From Salinirussus salinus (GTDB lineage Archaea > Halobacteriota > Halobacteria > Halobacteriales > Haloarculaceae), in assembly GCF_009831455.1 (NCBI RefSeq), contig NZ_WOWO01000002.1:1203115-1267114 (forward strand): DNA of 64,000 nucleotides, in the 5' to 3' direction. The notes below the pieces were generated by a model. It was not told where the DNA came from. It worked only from the letters and a program-made list of their open reading frames with translations, and did not search any database. This document shows, in pieces, positions 10,494 to 17,871 of the stretch. Numbering within the stretch: position 1 is the first letter of the stretch; each line of letters starts with the position of its first letter. The position numbers and the translations under genes are program-made.

Positions 10494-11789
10494 TCACTCG
10501 ACTCGCAGTTCGGTCTTCGAGCCGACGGCCGCTGCCTCCTCGAACTCGCCGCCGCCGAGCAGCCCCCGGGCGGCCCGCTTGCCCCACTCGACGGCCGGCT
10601 GGGTGAACGTCTCCACGCCCGCGAGTTCACCCGCAAGCACGCAGGCGGCCTCCATCCCGTAGAGGAGTTCGCCGACGCTCTCGGCGTCCAGCCGGTCGAG
10701 TTCGACCCGGACGTTGGGGCGGCCGGCCGCGGCCAGGCTGGCCTCCGTCGCCTCGAACTCCGCGTCCAGCAGCTCCCCGAGGTCGTGCCCGCCCAGGTAG
10801 GCCAGCTCCTCGACGTCTGGCTCGGGGACCGGGAGCACGGGCCGCTCGCGGGGCCGGACGAGCGTCACCAGCTTGTCCCGGGGCCCCGCCCGGTAGAGTT
10901 GCAGCTGGGAGTGCTGGTCGGTCGCCCCGAGCGCCCGCGCAGGAGTCTGCCCGCGGCCGTCCTTGCCGAGGCTCTCGGCCCACAGCTGGGCGAACCACTC
11001 CGCGAACGGTTCCAGGCGCTCGGCGTAGGGCATCACCGCGTTGACGGTCGCGCCCCGCTCCTCCAGGCCGTGGGCGACCGCGCCGTAGGCGTAGGCCGGA
11101 CACTCGAAGAGTGAGGGGGCAAGCGACTCCGCGGCCCGCCGGCCGCCCGCGAGCAGCCCCTCGATGTCGTGCCCGCGGATGGCCGCGGGGACGAGTCCCA
11201 CCGCGGACAGCGCCGAGAAGCGGCCGGGCACCCCATCGGGGACGTCGAGCGCGGGGAGGTCGTGCTCGTCGGCCAGCTCCCGCAGCGGCCCCGACTCGCC
11301 CGTGGTGACGACGGTCCGGTCGGTCCAGTCGACCCCCGCCGCCCGCATCACGTCCCGGACCACGAGGAAGGTCGCGAGCGTCTCCGCCGTGGTCCCCGAC
11401 CGGGAGACGACGTTGACCGCCGTCTCCGACAGCGGGAGGCCGTCGAGCACCTCCCGCGTGTGCGCGGGGTCGACGTTGTCCAGCACCCGGTGGTCGACCT
11501 CGCTGGGGCCGAGCGCGGCCGAGACCGTGGCCGCGCCCAGGGCGCTGCCGCCGATGCCGACAGTCAGGACGGCCTCGCTGTCGGCGAGCGGCGCGACCGC
11601 CTCGCGGATGGCGCCAGGATCCGTCCGCTCGGGGAGGTTCAGCGCGGCGTAGCCGAACTCCCCCGCCTCGCGGCCGGCGGCGATGCGGTCGTGGGCCTCG
11701 GCCACCCGCTCGTCGAGTGCGTCGAGGGCTGCCTCCGAGAGCCCGGGGTCGGCCTCGACGGCCAGCGCGTTGCCGATGTCGATCTCCAT
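10494..11789 (-). CDS. pgi: glucose-6-phosphate isomerase
   Basis: A 431-aa enzyme of the classical PGI superfamily, interconverting glucose-6-phosphate and fructose-6-phosphate. The start at 11789 (MEIDIGNALAV) fits the family; the frame stays open far upstream through the vapBC genes but codes elsewhere there. Visible marks are VGIGGSALGA (sugar-phosphate loop), VVSRSGTTAET, DQHSQLQLY, and a C-terminal QPAVEWGKRAA with the conserved Lys. In haloarchaea it serves gluconeogenesis and glycolysis. Confidence 0.94.
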   Translation of the reverse strand: MEIDIGNALAVEADPGLSEAALDALDERVAEAHDRIAAGREAGEFGYAALNLPERTDPGAIREAVAPLADSEAVLTVGIGGSALGAATVSAALGPSEVDHRVLDNVDPAHTREVLDGLPLSETAVNVVSRSGTTAETLATFLVVRDVMRAAGVDWTDRTVVTTGESGPLRELADEHDLPALDVPDGVPGRFSALSAVGLVPAAIRGHDIEGLLAGGRRAAESLAPSLFECPAYAYGAVAHGLEERGATVNAVMPYAERLEPFAEWFAQLWAESLGKDGRGQTPARALGATDQHSQLQLYRAGPRDKLVTLVRPRERPVLPVPEPDVEELAYLGGHDLGELLDAEFEATEASLAAAGRPNVRVELDRLDAESVGELLYGMEAACVLAGELAGVETFTQPAVEWGKRAARGLLGGGEFEEAAAVGSKTELRVE

Positions 11790-11880
11790 ACGACCCGCTC
11801 GCTCGCCGGGGGCATAGGCCTCACGCTGTCCTCCAGCAGGGACTGCGGACCCGCGAGCGCTGGCGAAACACCTACCCGCT

Positions 11881-11899
11881 TGTATACACGATGTATACG
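11881..11899. promoter_or_regulatory. direct repeat of GTATAC before vapB
   Basis: GTATAC occurs at 11882-11887 and 11893-11898, centres 11 bp apart (one helical turn), ending 2 nt before the vapB ATG. The first copy is embedded in the perfect palindrome TGTATACA. The position suits an operator for antitoxin-mediated self-repression. The repeat is seen; the role is inferred. Confidence 0.5.
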
Positions 11900-11900
11900 C

Positions 11901-12101
11901 ATGAGTAGCACGACCATTCGGGTGGACGAAGAGACAAAAGAGCGCCTCGAACGGCTGAAGGCCGACGAGGAGACCTGGAGCGAATTTCTCGACCGGCTGG
12001 CGACCGAACACGGGTCGATGGACGCTGGGGTCTGGGAAGGGACGGACAAACCAGCGGCCGCGCAGGCGGCACGCGAGCGTGCCCGGGAGAGTTTCGAGTA
12101 G
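11901..12101 (+). CDS. vapB: VapB-type antitoxin
   Basis: A 66-aa protein starting MSSTTIRVDEETKERL, a ribbon-helix-helix N-terminus of the kind found in haloarchaeal VapB antitoxins. The tail is Ala/Arg/Glu-rich and probably binds the toxin. It is followed without a gap (TAG-ATG) by a PIN-domain gene of normal VapC size, which is the main support for the call. It probably binds the GTATAC pair just upstream. Confidence 0.85.
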   Translation: MSSTTIRVDEETKERLERLKADEETWSEFLDRLATEHGSMDAGVWEGTDKPAAAQAARERARESFE

Positions 12102-12488
12102 ATGGCGTTTCTCGACTCCTCGGTCATCATCGACTACCTCACCGGCGTCGACACAGTCGTGGAGTACGTCGACGACCAGCCCCGCCTGGTCACGTCGGCA
12201 CTCTGCGTGTACGAGGTACTCGAGGGTGAGGTACTCGGGAGCGGCGAGACGGACATCGCGGGCGCTCGCCAGCACTTCGGGCGCGTCCGCGCGGTCGGGT
12301 TCGACGAGTCGGTCGCGCTGGAAGCGGCCCGCCTCCAGGACCGGCTGGCACAGCAGGGGTCGCCGCTGCCCACCTACGACCTGCTCGTCGCCGCCTCCGC
12401 CCGCTCGGAGGGGGAGACGCTCGTCGTCAGGGACGACGACTTCGAGACCGAGCCGCTCACGGACCTCATGGCCGTCCGGCGGCTCTGA
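12102..12488 (+). CDS. vapC: PIN-domain toxin VapC
   Basis: A 128-aa PIN ribonuclease. Acidic residues of the metal site are Asp5 (FLDSSVIIDYL), Glu38 (VYEVLEGE), Asp93 (PTYDLLVAA) and Asp111-113 (VRDDDF). No zinc ribbon is present, unlike Nob1. It starts at the base after the vapB stop. VapC toxins cleave tRNA or rRNA when freed from VapB. All acidic positions look intact, so it should be active. Confidence 0.9.
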   Translation: MAFLDSSVIIDYLTGVDTVVEYVDDQPRLVTSALCVYEVLEGEVLGSGETDIAGARQHFGRVRAVGFDESVALEAARLQDRLAQQGSPLPTYDLLVAASARSEGETLVVRDDDFETEPLTDLMAVRRL

Positions 12489-12533
12489 GCCCGCGAGCGA
12501 CGCCCTGAAACCACGGGCTGGCGTAGGCCGAAC

Positions 12534-13091
12534 ATGGACGACGCCGAGGTCGAGGACTACACCGAGCGCCTGCAGGCAAAGCGCACAGAGAAAGACGACT
12601 TCTTCGCCGAGCACCCGCAGTCGCCGGTCCCGCCCGAGCACCGCGAGGACTTCGAGGGACTGAACTACTTCCCGGCAGACCCCGAGTACCGCGTGAGTGC
12701 GACCGTCGAGGTCCACGACGACCCCGATCCCGTCGAGATGGCCACCAGCGACGGCCGGACCGTCCGCTACGAGCGCGTCGCCACCTTCGCCTTCGAGCTC
12801 GACGGCGAGCCGACGCGACTGCACGGCTACCGCCAGGACGCCGGTGCCGACGAGCCCGTCTTCGTCCCGTTCCGGGACAAGACGACCGGCCAGGAGACCT
12901 ACGCCGACGGCCGCTACATGGAGCTAGCGGTCGAGGGGGAACTCGAAGATGGGGCGGAGGTGACACTCGATTTCAACCTTGCGTATTCCCCGTTCTGTGC
13001 CTACAGCGAGACCTTCTCCTGCCCGCTGCCGCCCGAGGAGAACTGGCTGGAGACGACCGTTGAGGCCGGCGAGCGGACGCCCGAGATGTAA
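12534..13091 (+). CDS. DUF1684 family protein
   Basis: A 185-aa protein with family marks: an N-terminal helix with KRTEKDDFF, LNYFPADPEYRV, VPFRDKTTGQETYADGRYME, and LDFNLAYSPFCAYSETFSCPLPPEENWL. DUF1684 proteins are widespread in bacteria and haloarchaea without a proven function. The C-terminus lies against a transposon end: its TAA at 13089-13091 is 5 nt from the presumed right end of the tnpB element, yet the protein looks complete. Confidence 0.9.
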   Translation: MDDAEVEDYTERLQAKRTEKDDFFAEHPQSPVPPEHREDFEGLNYFPADPEYRVSATVEVHDDPDPVEMATSDGRTVRYERVATFAFELDGEPTRLHGYRQDAGADEPVFVPFRDKTTGQETYADGRYMELAVEGELEDGAEVTLDFNLAYSPFCAYSETFSCPLPPEENWLETTVEAGERTPEM

Positions 13092-13109
13092 CCCGTGAAC
13101 TACCCCGCT
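13092..13109 (-). other. presumed right end of the tnpB element
   Basis: On the strand of tnpB the bases after its stop read GAGCGGGGTAGTTCAC, ending at 13096. GC-rich hairpin-forming text followed by TTCAC is the usual look of IS200/IS605 right ends and of the 3' end of the TnpB guide RNA scaffold. Exact cleavage is inferred, not shown. Confidence 0.5.
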
Positions 13110-14378
13110 CTACTCACTCACGGCTAACACCGTTCGCTCCTTGAGGGCGGGGCTTCCCGCTTCCACGACGCGCTTTGCAGGAACCGAGTCGGTTCCCGTA
13201 GGGAGCGTGGTCTCCACGGGCGTGTCTTCGGAGTGAACCACTCCTAGCTCCTCCAGGCCGCGAGAAAACGCGTTGAGCGCAGTGTTTCGATCCCTGTCGG
13301 TCTCGAACCCGCACGACGGACACGAGTGCGTTCGCACCCACAGCGGCTTCTCCACTTCAACACCGCACCGAGCACACTCCTTCGTCGTCCCGTTCGGTTC
13401 CACCTCCACGACGTGACAGCCGTTCTTTTCGCCGTGGCGTTTGAGAACGCGGATGAATCCACGCCAGCCGACCCCGGCCTTGTTCCGCGCGTTCCCGTCG
13501 CCTTCGAGCATCCCCCGCACGTCAAGATCCTCCACGAACACGGCCTCACACTCGGTGGTGTAGAAGTGCGCAAGCTTGTGTTTGAAGTCGTCCTTGCGGT
13601 CAGTCATCCGTTGATGCACGTCGGCAACTCGACGGCGCTGTCGTTCCCAGTTCTTGGAACCGTGTTGCTTGCGGGAGAGCGACCGCTGTTCGCGCTCCAA
13701 CCGCTCGCGGTCGTCTGAGAGGTCGAGGCGGTCGACCGCTCTGCCGGTCGAATCGTGGACGAACGACCGGATGCCGAGGTCGATCCCAATGCAGTCCTCG
13801 GGCTCGATGTCCTCGACGGCGGGTTTGTCGGGGTAGTCGGGATCGTAATCAACGACGATGCTGACCGTCCATTCCCCGGTCTTCTGCTTCTTGAGGTGGA
13901 TTTGCTTGATCGTGCCGTCCTCGGGCAGCGGACGGTGATACGAGAGGTGGAAGCAGCCGATTTTCGAGAAGTCCACAGTAGCGTGGTTAGCCCGACCCGT
14001 GTTACTATCCACGTCGAAGCCGGACTGGTTGTAGGTGATGCTGCGGTACTCCCGTGGTGCCTTCCACTTCAACTCGCCCACGTCGTAGCCCTTCGTTTCG
14101 AGTTCGTCGAGGACGGTCTCGCCGTGCTTGATGCGGCGGACGGCCATCTGGAGGTACTTCGAGTACACCTCTCCCCACTCAGACCACTGGCGTTTCCAGT
14201 CGGGGAGTTTGTTCTGCATCGCGGTGTACGACGGCTTGTCGCCGTCCGGGGCCGGGTGATAGTCTTGGGTGAGCGCGTGGTTGTAGACTTCGCGGCAGGT
14301 CTGGATGTCGTTCCACGCACGCCGGGCAACCTCCCTGGAGGCCGGTTCGGCGTGGTACTGGAACGACTCCTCGACCAT
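13110..14378 (-). CDS. tnpB: TnpB RNA-guided nuclease (OrfB of IS200/IS605)
   Basis: A 422-aa protein. RuvC-like residues are Asp200 (IGIDLGIRSF), Glu283 (FVEDLDVRGM) and Asp361/363 (TDRDRNTALNA). The zinc finger has Cys335, Cys338, Cys353 and Cys356 (CARC, CPSC). The N-terminal Arg-rich region and OrfB HTH are also present. TnpB proteins cut DNA next to a TAM under guidance of an RNA made from the element's right end. All catalytic and zinc residues are kept, so the protein may be active. A TATA-like AAATAAC lies 25 nt upstream. Base composition is less GC-rich than its neighbours. Confidence 0.93.
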   Translation of the reverse strand: MVEESFQYHAEPASREVARRAWNDIQTCREVYNHALTQDYHPAPDGDKPSYTAMQNKLPDWKRQWSEWGEVYSKYLQMAVRRIKHGETVLDELETKGYDVGELKWKAPREYRSITYNQSGFDVDSNTGRANHATVDFSKIGCFHLSYHRPLPEDGTIKQIHLKKQKTGEWTVSIVVDYDPDYPDKPAVEDIEPEDCIGIDLGIRSFVHDSTGRAVDRLDLSDDRERLEREQRSLSRKQHGSKNWERQRRRVADVHQRMTDRKDDFKHKLAHFYTTECEAVFVEDLDVRGMLEGDGNARNKAGVGWRGFIRVLKRHGEKNGCHVVEVEPNGTTKECARCGVEVEKPLWVRTHSCPSCGFETDRDRNTALNAFSRGLEELGVVHSEDTPVETTLPTGTDSVPAKRVVEAGSPALKERTVLAVSE

Positions 14379-14416
14379 ACGAGTGAATGGGTCTGTGATG
14401 TTATTTAGTGGTTTGT

Positions 14417-14429
14417 GTCCGCTGCGGAC
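14417..14429. repeat. 13-bp palindrome near tnpB left end
   Basis: GTCCGCTGCGGAC is a perfect inverted repeat of six bases around one T, 39 nt upstream of the tnpB start. It could be the left-end hairpin recognised by TnpA-type transposases; this is inferred from position only. Confidence 0.4.
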
Positions 14430-14542
14430 GGCTGTATCTCCACCCTACTGCGTTACTCGCTCCCGCTGGTCGCTGCGTTGCTCGATGAGGACGAGAACTT
14501 AGCCTGAAAAAGTTAACCGCCCGCCAGCCCTACTGGCGTGCA

Positions 14543-15136
14543 ATGAGCGAGGGCGAGGACGGCGCGGCGACGGACGGCGGGGTCGCCGAGGCCGGCGGCG
14601 ACGGCGAGGGTGCGCCCGGAGATGCCGAAGGAGCGAGCAGCTACGGCGGCTTCTTCGGTGCCTACCCCTACGCCTTCCGGCAAAGTGACTCGCGGCTGTT
14701 TCGCTCCTACGTCGTCCTCGGCGGGCTGTTGACGGCGTTCGTGGTCCTCTTTTTCGTGACGGCGCTGGTGACGCTGGTCGCCAACACCGTCGGAACCGTC
14801 GGCGGGACCTTCACCTTCGTCCGGGCCTTCTATATCGTGGTCGGGCTGGCCGTGGTCGCGCCGCTGGCCGCGCCGGTCCTGCTGGTCGCCCGGCGACACC
14901 GTCGGGTGGGTGGCAAGGCCGACTACGACGGCGCGCTGGCCGCCAGCGGCTACCTCTTTCTGTTCTCGCTGTATCTGGCGCTCGTGATTTCGGCCCCGCC
15001 GGGGGCCAGGAGCGACCCGCCAGCCGCTATCGCGCCGCTCGTCGAGTTCCTCTACGGGCTGTCGCCGGCCACCGGGGCGGTGCCGCCGCTGGTGGCCATC
15101 GCGCTCGGCTATCTCCTCCACCGTCACTACCGATAA
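14543..15136 (+). CDS. four-helix membrane protein, unknown
   Basis: A 197-aa protein. The first 35 residues are acidic and Gly-rich, followed by a short amphipathic part (YGGFFGAYPYAFRQSDSRLF). Four hydrophobic segments lie near residues 53-78, 92-115, 133-152 and 175-193. No catalytic motif. AAAAAGTTAA at about 14505-14514 could be its TATA box. The AYPYAFRQSDSRLFRSY patch is reminiscent of conserved haloarchaeal membrane proteins, but I cannot name the family. Confidence 0.75.
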   Translation: MSEGEDGAATDGGVAEAGGDGEGAPGDAEGASSYGGFFGAYPYAFRQSDSRLFRSYVVLGGLLTAFVVLFFVTALVTLVANTVGTVGGTFTFVRAFYIVVGLAVVAPLAAPVLLVARRHRRVGGKADYDGALAASGYLFLFSLYLALVISAPPGARSDPPAAIAPLVEFLYGLSPATGAVPPLVAIALGYLLHRHYR

Positions 15137-15215
15137 AAGCGGCCACTCCGGCCCTGCACCCGTTCGATACCCGCCGGGACACACCCTGCCACCGCCACGG
15201 GACGCTCGGCTGCAG

Positions 15216-15581
15216 TTACAGCGAGACCACGAGGTCGCCGTCCTCGACGCGTGCCTCGTGTTCGACGAGCCGGTACTGGTCGGAGTGCAGACAGTCGCCG
15301 GTCAGCGCGTCGAACTCCCAGGCGTGCCAGGGACACCGCAGGACGCGGTCCTCTTTGACCCAGTCGAGGTCGTAGTCCCTCGTCTCGGGGTCGAGGGTCG
15401 CCTCGGTGGTTCCCGCCAGAGAGCCCTCACAGACGGGGCCGCCCTGGTGGGCACACCAGTTGGTGTAGGCGAGATACTCCCCCTCGACCCGGAACACGCC
15501 GATCTCCCGGCCCTCGAGCTCGACGACCAGGTGGTCGCCGTCGTCGAGTTCGTCGGCCCCACAGACGACGTGGTCGCTCAT
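15216..15581 (-). CDS. Rieske [2Fe-2S] protein
   Basis: A 121-aa soluble Rieske ferredoxin. Cluster ligands are Cys43 and His45 (NWCAHQGG) and Cys83 and His86 (RCPWHAWEFD). There is no membrane anchor, so it resembles the small ferredoxins or regulatory subunits of ring dioxygenase systems rather than bc-complex Rieske proteins. An extra loop of about 25 residues (57-80, ending DWVKED) sits between the two ligand pairs. Its ATG overlaps the amidohydrolase stop by 4 nt, so the two are one operon and are probably used together. Confidence 0.92.
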   Translation of the reverse strand: MSDHVVCGADELDDGDHLVVELEGREIGVFRVEGEYLAYTNWCAHQGGPVCEGSLAGTTEATLDPETRDYDLDWVKEDRVLRCPWHAWEFDALTGDCLHSDQYRLVEHEARVEDGDLVVSL

Positions 15582-16681
15582 ACGGAGAGTCCAAAGGCCT
15601 CCTTGGCGTTCCCGGAGAGCACCTGCCGTCGGTCGTCCCCGGAGAACTGCCGGAGGAAGCGGTCGATGGCCGACGGGTCGTCGAAGTCGTAGTGGGGGTA
15701 GTCGGTCGCGAACAGCAGCGACTCCGTGCCGATGATGTCGAGTACCTGCTTCATGTGGGTCGGGTCGTCGAACTCCTCGACGGGCTGTGTCGAGAAGTAG
15801 AACCGGTCACGGATGTACTGTTCCGGACTCTTCTCCAGGTACGGGACCTCCTGGCGCCACTGGCCGTACTCGCGGTTCATCCGCCCCATGAGGAAGGGAA
15901 GCCAGCCGACCCCGCCCTCCATCATCACGAAGTCGAGGTCGGGGAACTTCTCCGGGACGCCCTGGGAGATGAGGCTGACAGTCGCCTCCTGGACCGCCCA
16001 TCCCAGCGCCAGCGAGTGCCAGGCGAAGAGGTTCTCGAGGTCGCGGAGGTGGGTCGCCTTCTGGATGTAGTTCGAGGTGTGAAACGCCGGCGTCAGGTCG
16101 TTGTCCTCCAGCGCCTGGAAGATGACGTCGTGACTCGGGTCGCCGGCGGGCTTCTGGTAGTTCGTGCCGTAGTAGACGAACCCGCCGACGATCTGGTCCT
16201 CGTCGCCGAGGCGGTCGATCTCCTCGGCCGTTCGAACCGGGTCCTGCAGCGAGAGCGTCATCAGCCCGCGGTAGTCGTCGTCGTGATCCAGAAATTCCTC
16301 GACCAGCACGTCGTTGATCCCGCGCATCTCCTCGATAGCGCGGTCGGTCTTGAACAGGGTATCCACGAGGCCGATGACGTTGAGGATCGGGTAGTCGACG
16401 CCCAGCCCCTCGACGAGGTCTTCCTGCACCATCTGCCGGTGGGGTAACCCCCGACCGACGTGGAAGGACTTGCGCCCGCCGAGCGGTTTCGGGAGCCCCG
16501 GCGACGGTTTCCGGTATCGCGCGGGCGTCTCCTCGGGGTCCGCGTAACCCGCCCACGGTTCGTCCATCCGCTGTGCGACCTGGCGCTGGACGTTCTCGGC
16601 GTAGCTGACGTGGACGTCGCAGTCCACGACTTCCACGTCCGCGAACTCCGCCTGCGTCTCGTTCGTGGTTTCCGTTGCCAT
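15578..16681 (-). CDS. amidohydrolase-2 (ACMSD-like) family protein
   Basis: A 367-aa TIM-barrel metal-dependent hydrolase or decarboxylase. VDCDVHVSY near residue 18 replaces the usual HxH by DxH, a variant common in this group. PAFHTSNY supplies a barrel His, and FATDYPHYDFDDPSA is the usual C-terminal motif with catalytic Asp. Relatives decarboxylate aromatic acids or semialdehydes. Coupling to a Rieske protein suggests an oxidative aromatic pathway, but no oxygenase large subunit lies nearby. The ATG at 16681 lies inside a 17-bp inverted repeat and 27 nt from a TTTTATTTTT box. Confidence 0.88.
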   Translation of the reverse strand: MATETTNETQAEFADVEVVDCDVHVSYAENVQRQVAQRMDEPWAGYADPEETPARYRKPSPGLPKPLGGRKSFHVGRGLPHRQMVQEDLVEGLGVDYPILNVIGLVDTLFKTDRAIEEMRGINDVLVEEFLDHDDDYRGLMTLSLQDPVRTAEEIDRLGDEDQIVGGFVYYGTNYQKPAGDPSHDVIFQALEDNDLTPAFHTSNYIQKATHLRDLENLFAWHSLALGWAVQEATVSLISQGVPEKFPDLDFVMMEGGVGWLPFLMGRMNREYGQWRQEVPYLEKSPEQYIRDRFYFSTQPVEEFDDPTHMKQVLDIIGTESLLFATDYPHYDFDDPSAIDRFLRQFSGDDRRQVLSGNAKEAFGLSV

Positions 16682-16692
16682 GTGACATGGCA
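16676..16692. promoter_or_regulatory. 17-bp inverted repeat over the amidohydrolase start
   Basis: TGCCATGT and ACATGGCA flank a single central G, a perfect 8+1+8 palindrome covering the start codon and expected transcription start of the leaderless amidohydrolase-Rieske operon. A repressor bound here would block initiation. The symmetry is seen; the operator role is inferred. Confidence 0.55.
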
Positions 16693-16699
16693 AAAGACA

Positions 16700-16714
16700 A
16701 CAAAAAATAAAAGT
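16700..16714 (-). promoter_or_regulatory. TATA-like box of the amidohydrolase operon
   Basis: A run of A and T (ACAAAAAATAAAAG on the + strand) is centred 26-28 nt upstream of the ATG at 16681. It may also serve the divergent small gene at 16736, whose start is about 28 nt away on the other side. Confidence 0.6.
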
Positions 16715-16735
16715 ACCCCAGCGGATCGGAGCGAC

Positions 16736-17053
16736 ATGGCCGACCGACCGGAGTGGTGGGACACGAACGAGGCCATCCGCGACCGCCTCGACCTCCCCGA
16801 GTACGAGCCCCCGCGACTCGCCGACGGGACCTACACCCACGAGGTCGTGCCCGAACTCGAGCGCGTCTGTAACTGCACTATCCGGTTCATCGGCATCAAC
16901 ACGACCTTTCCCGAGGACTGGGAGCTCCGGGTCGACGGCCGGACCGTCCGGCCGGTCGAGCGCCGGCGTGACGCCAACGGCAACACGGTGTACGGACTCA
17001 CGGCGGCAGAGCTACGGGAGACCGTGCGGGGCACCGTTACCGGGCAGTGCTGA
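16736..17053 (+). CDS. conserved hypothetical protein, 105 aa
   Basis: A soluble acidic protein starting MADRPEWWDTNEAIRDRLDL, divergent from the amidohydrolase operon and sharing its 54-nt intergenic region. Two close Cys (ERVCNCTI) lie mid-protein and one Cys is the last residue. No known domain is recognised. The divergent layout leaves open that it is co-regulated with the hydrolase-Rieske pair. Confidence 0.7.
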   Translation: MADRPEWWDTNEAIRDRLDLPEYEPPRLADGTYTHEVVPELERVCNCTIRFIGINTTFPEDWELRVDGRTVRPVERRRDANGNTVYGLTAAELRETVRGTVTGQC

Positions 17054-17198
17054 CTGCACTCCGTGACCGGCTCCGGGGTCGACTCGGAGCGCTCCAGGGA
17101 GGCCGTCCCCCCACCGGCGAGGATCTCGTAGAGAGCGGCCCGAACCTCCGGGCCCCGAGAGCGAAACGCGAAAGGCCCGCTCGCCGCTACGGGGACCC

Positions 17199-17720
17199 AT
17201 GAGTGAGGAGTCAGACACCGGCGGTGACGGCCCCGCTAGCGACGACCGCGAGGGCGGCGACCGGCAGGAGGGGACGTTCGTCGTCACACACGTCGACGAG
17301 GGGACGGCAGTCCTGCAGGACGTCCACAGCGGCGGGGTCCACACGCTCGCGGAGAACCCCGACCTGGACGTCTACGAGGTGCTCGAGGCAACCCTGGCGG
17401 TCCAGCCGCCGATGGAGGTCGTCTGGACGGTCGCCGAGATACACGACCGCCGGACAATCGACGTCGAACACAGCCCCGAGCGGCCCACACAGCAGGCACG
17501 GGAGCTGGCGGCCGACCAGGAGGTTGGGGAGCTGACCACCCGCGAGCGGGCCGGCGAGGGAGAACTCCACGTCATCTCGGTCCCGCCCGAGCGGACCGAG
17601 CAGGCCGCGACCGACGTGGTCGAGGACGAGGCGACGCTGACCCGGGCGGCCAGGCTGGGCGTCGGACGGGTTGAGGTGCGGGCCGCCGACGGCGTCCTCA
17701 GCGTGCGCTACCTGCCCTGA
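17199..17720 (+). CDS. DUF5812-type haloarchaeal protein
   Basis: A 173-aa protein. After an acidic N-terminus of about 24 residues comes EGTFVVTHVDEGTAVLQDVH, a pattern I associate with the haloarchaeal family DUF5812 (name from memory). No signal peptide or membrane span. It precedes secF on the same strand, separated by a 24-bp tandem repeat and a separate secF promoter. Function unknown. Confidence 0.72.
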   Translation: MSEESDTGGDGPASDDREGGDRQEGTFVVTHVDEGTAVLQDVHSGGVHTLAENPDLDVYEVLEATLAVQPPMEVVWTVAEIHDRRTIDVEHSPERPTQQARELAADQEVGELTTRERAGEGELHVISVPPERTEQAATDVVEDEATLTRAARLGVGRVEVRAADGVLSVRYLP

Positions 17721-17762
17721 CGGGCCCGGGCGACCGGGGCCGGCTGTGCCCGAACGAGCGGC

Positions 17763-17810
17763 GCCCGACACCGGGCCACAAGCACCGCCCGACACCGGGT
17801 CACAAGCACC
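17763..17810 (+). repeat. two tandem copies of a 24-bp unit
   Basis: GCCCGACACCGGGCCACAAG plus CACC is repeated directly at 17787-17810 with one C/T difference. It lies between the DUF5812 gene and secF. No function is evident; it is probably a slippage duplication. Confidence 0.85.
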
Positions 17811-17871
17811 AGCCGGCGGGGCCGAAGACGATTACCGAAGGCTTATTCCAGCCGGTCGCACACCAAGGCGC

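Larger units (their letters stand above)
13096..14450 (-). mobile_element. IS1341-type (IS200/IS605 group) element with tnpB only
   Basis: One intact tnpB without tnpA. The right boundary is placed at the TTCAC motif next to the DUF1684 stop. The left boundary is uncertain, somewhere between the AT-rich tnpB promoter (about 14400) and 14450. Near it lies the palindrome GTCCGCTGCGGAC (14417-14429), which could be the subterminal hairpin such elements carry. With no tnpA, movement would need a TnpA from elsewhere in the genome. Confidence 0.7.

Noticed and set aside
11790..12824. N-terminal extension of pgi through the vapBC region
   Set aside because: The extra residues match no PGI and the opposite strand carries a convincing VapBC pair and the start of DUF1684; the family start is at 11789.
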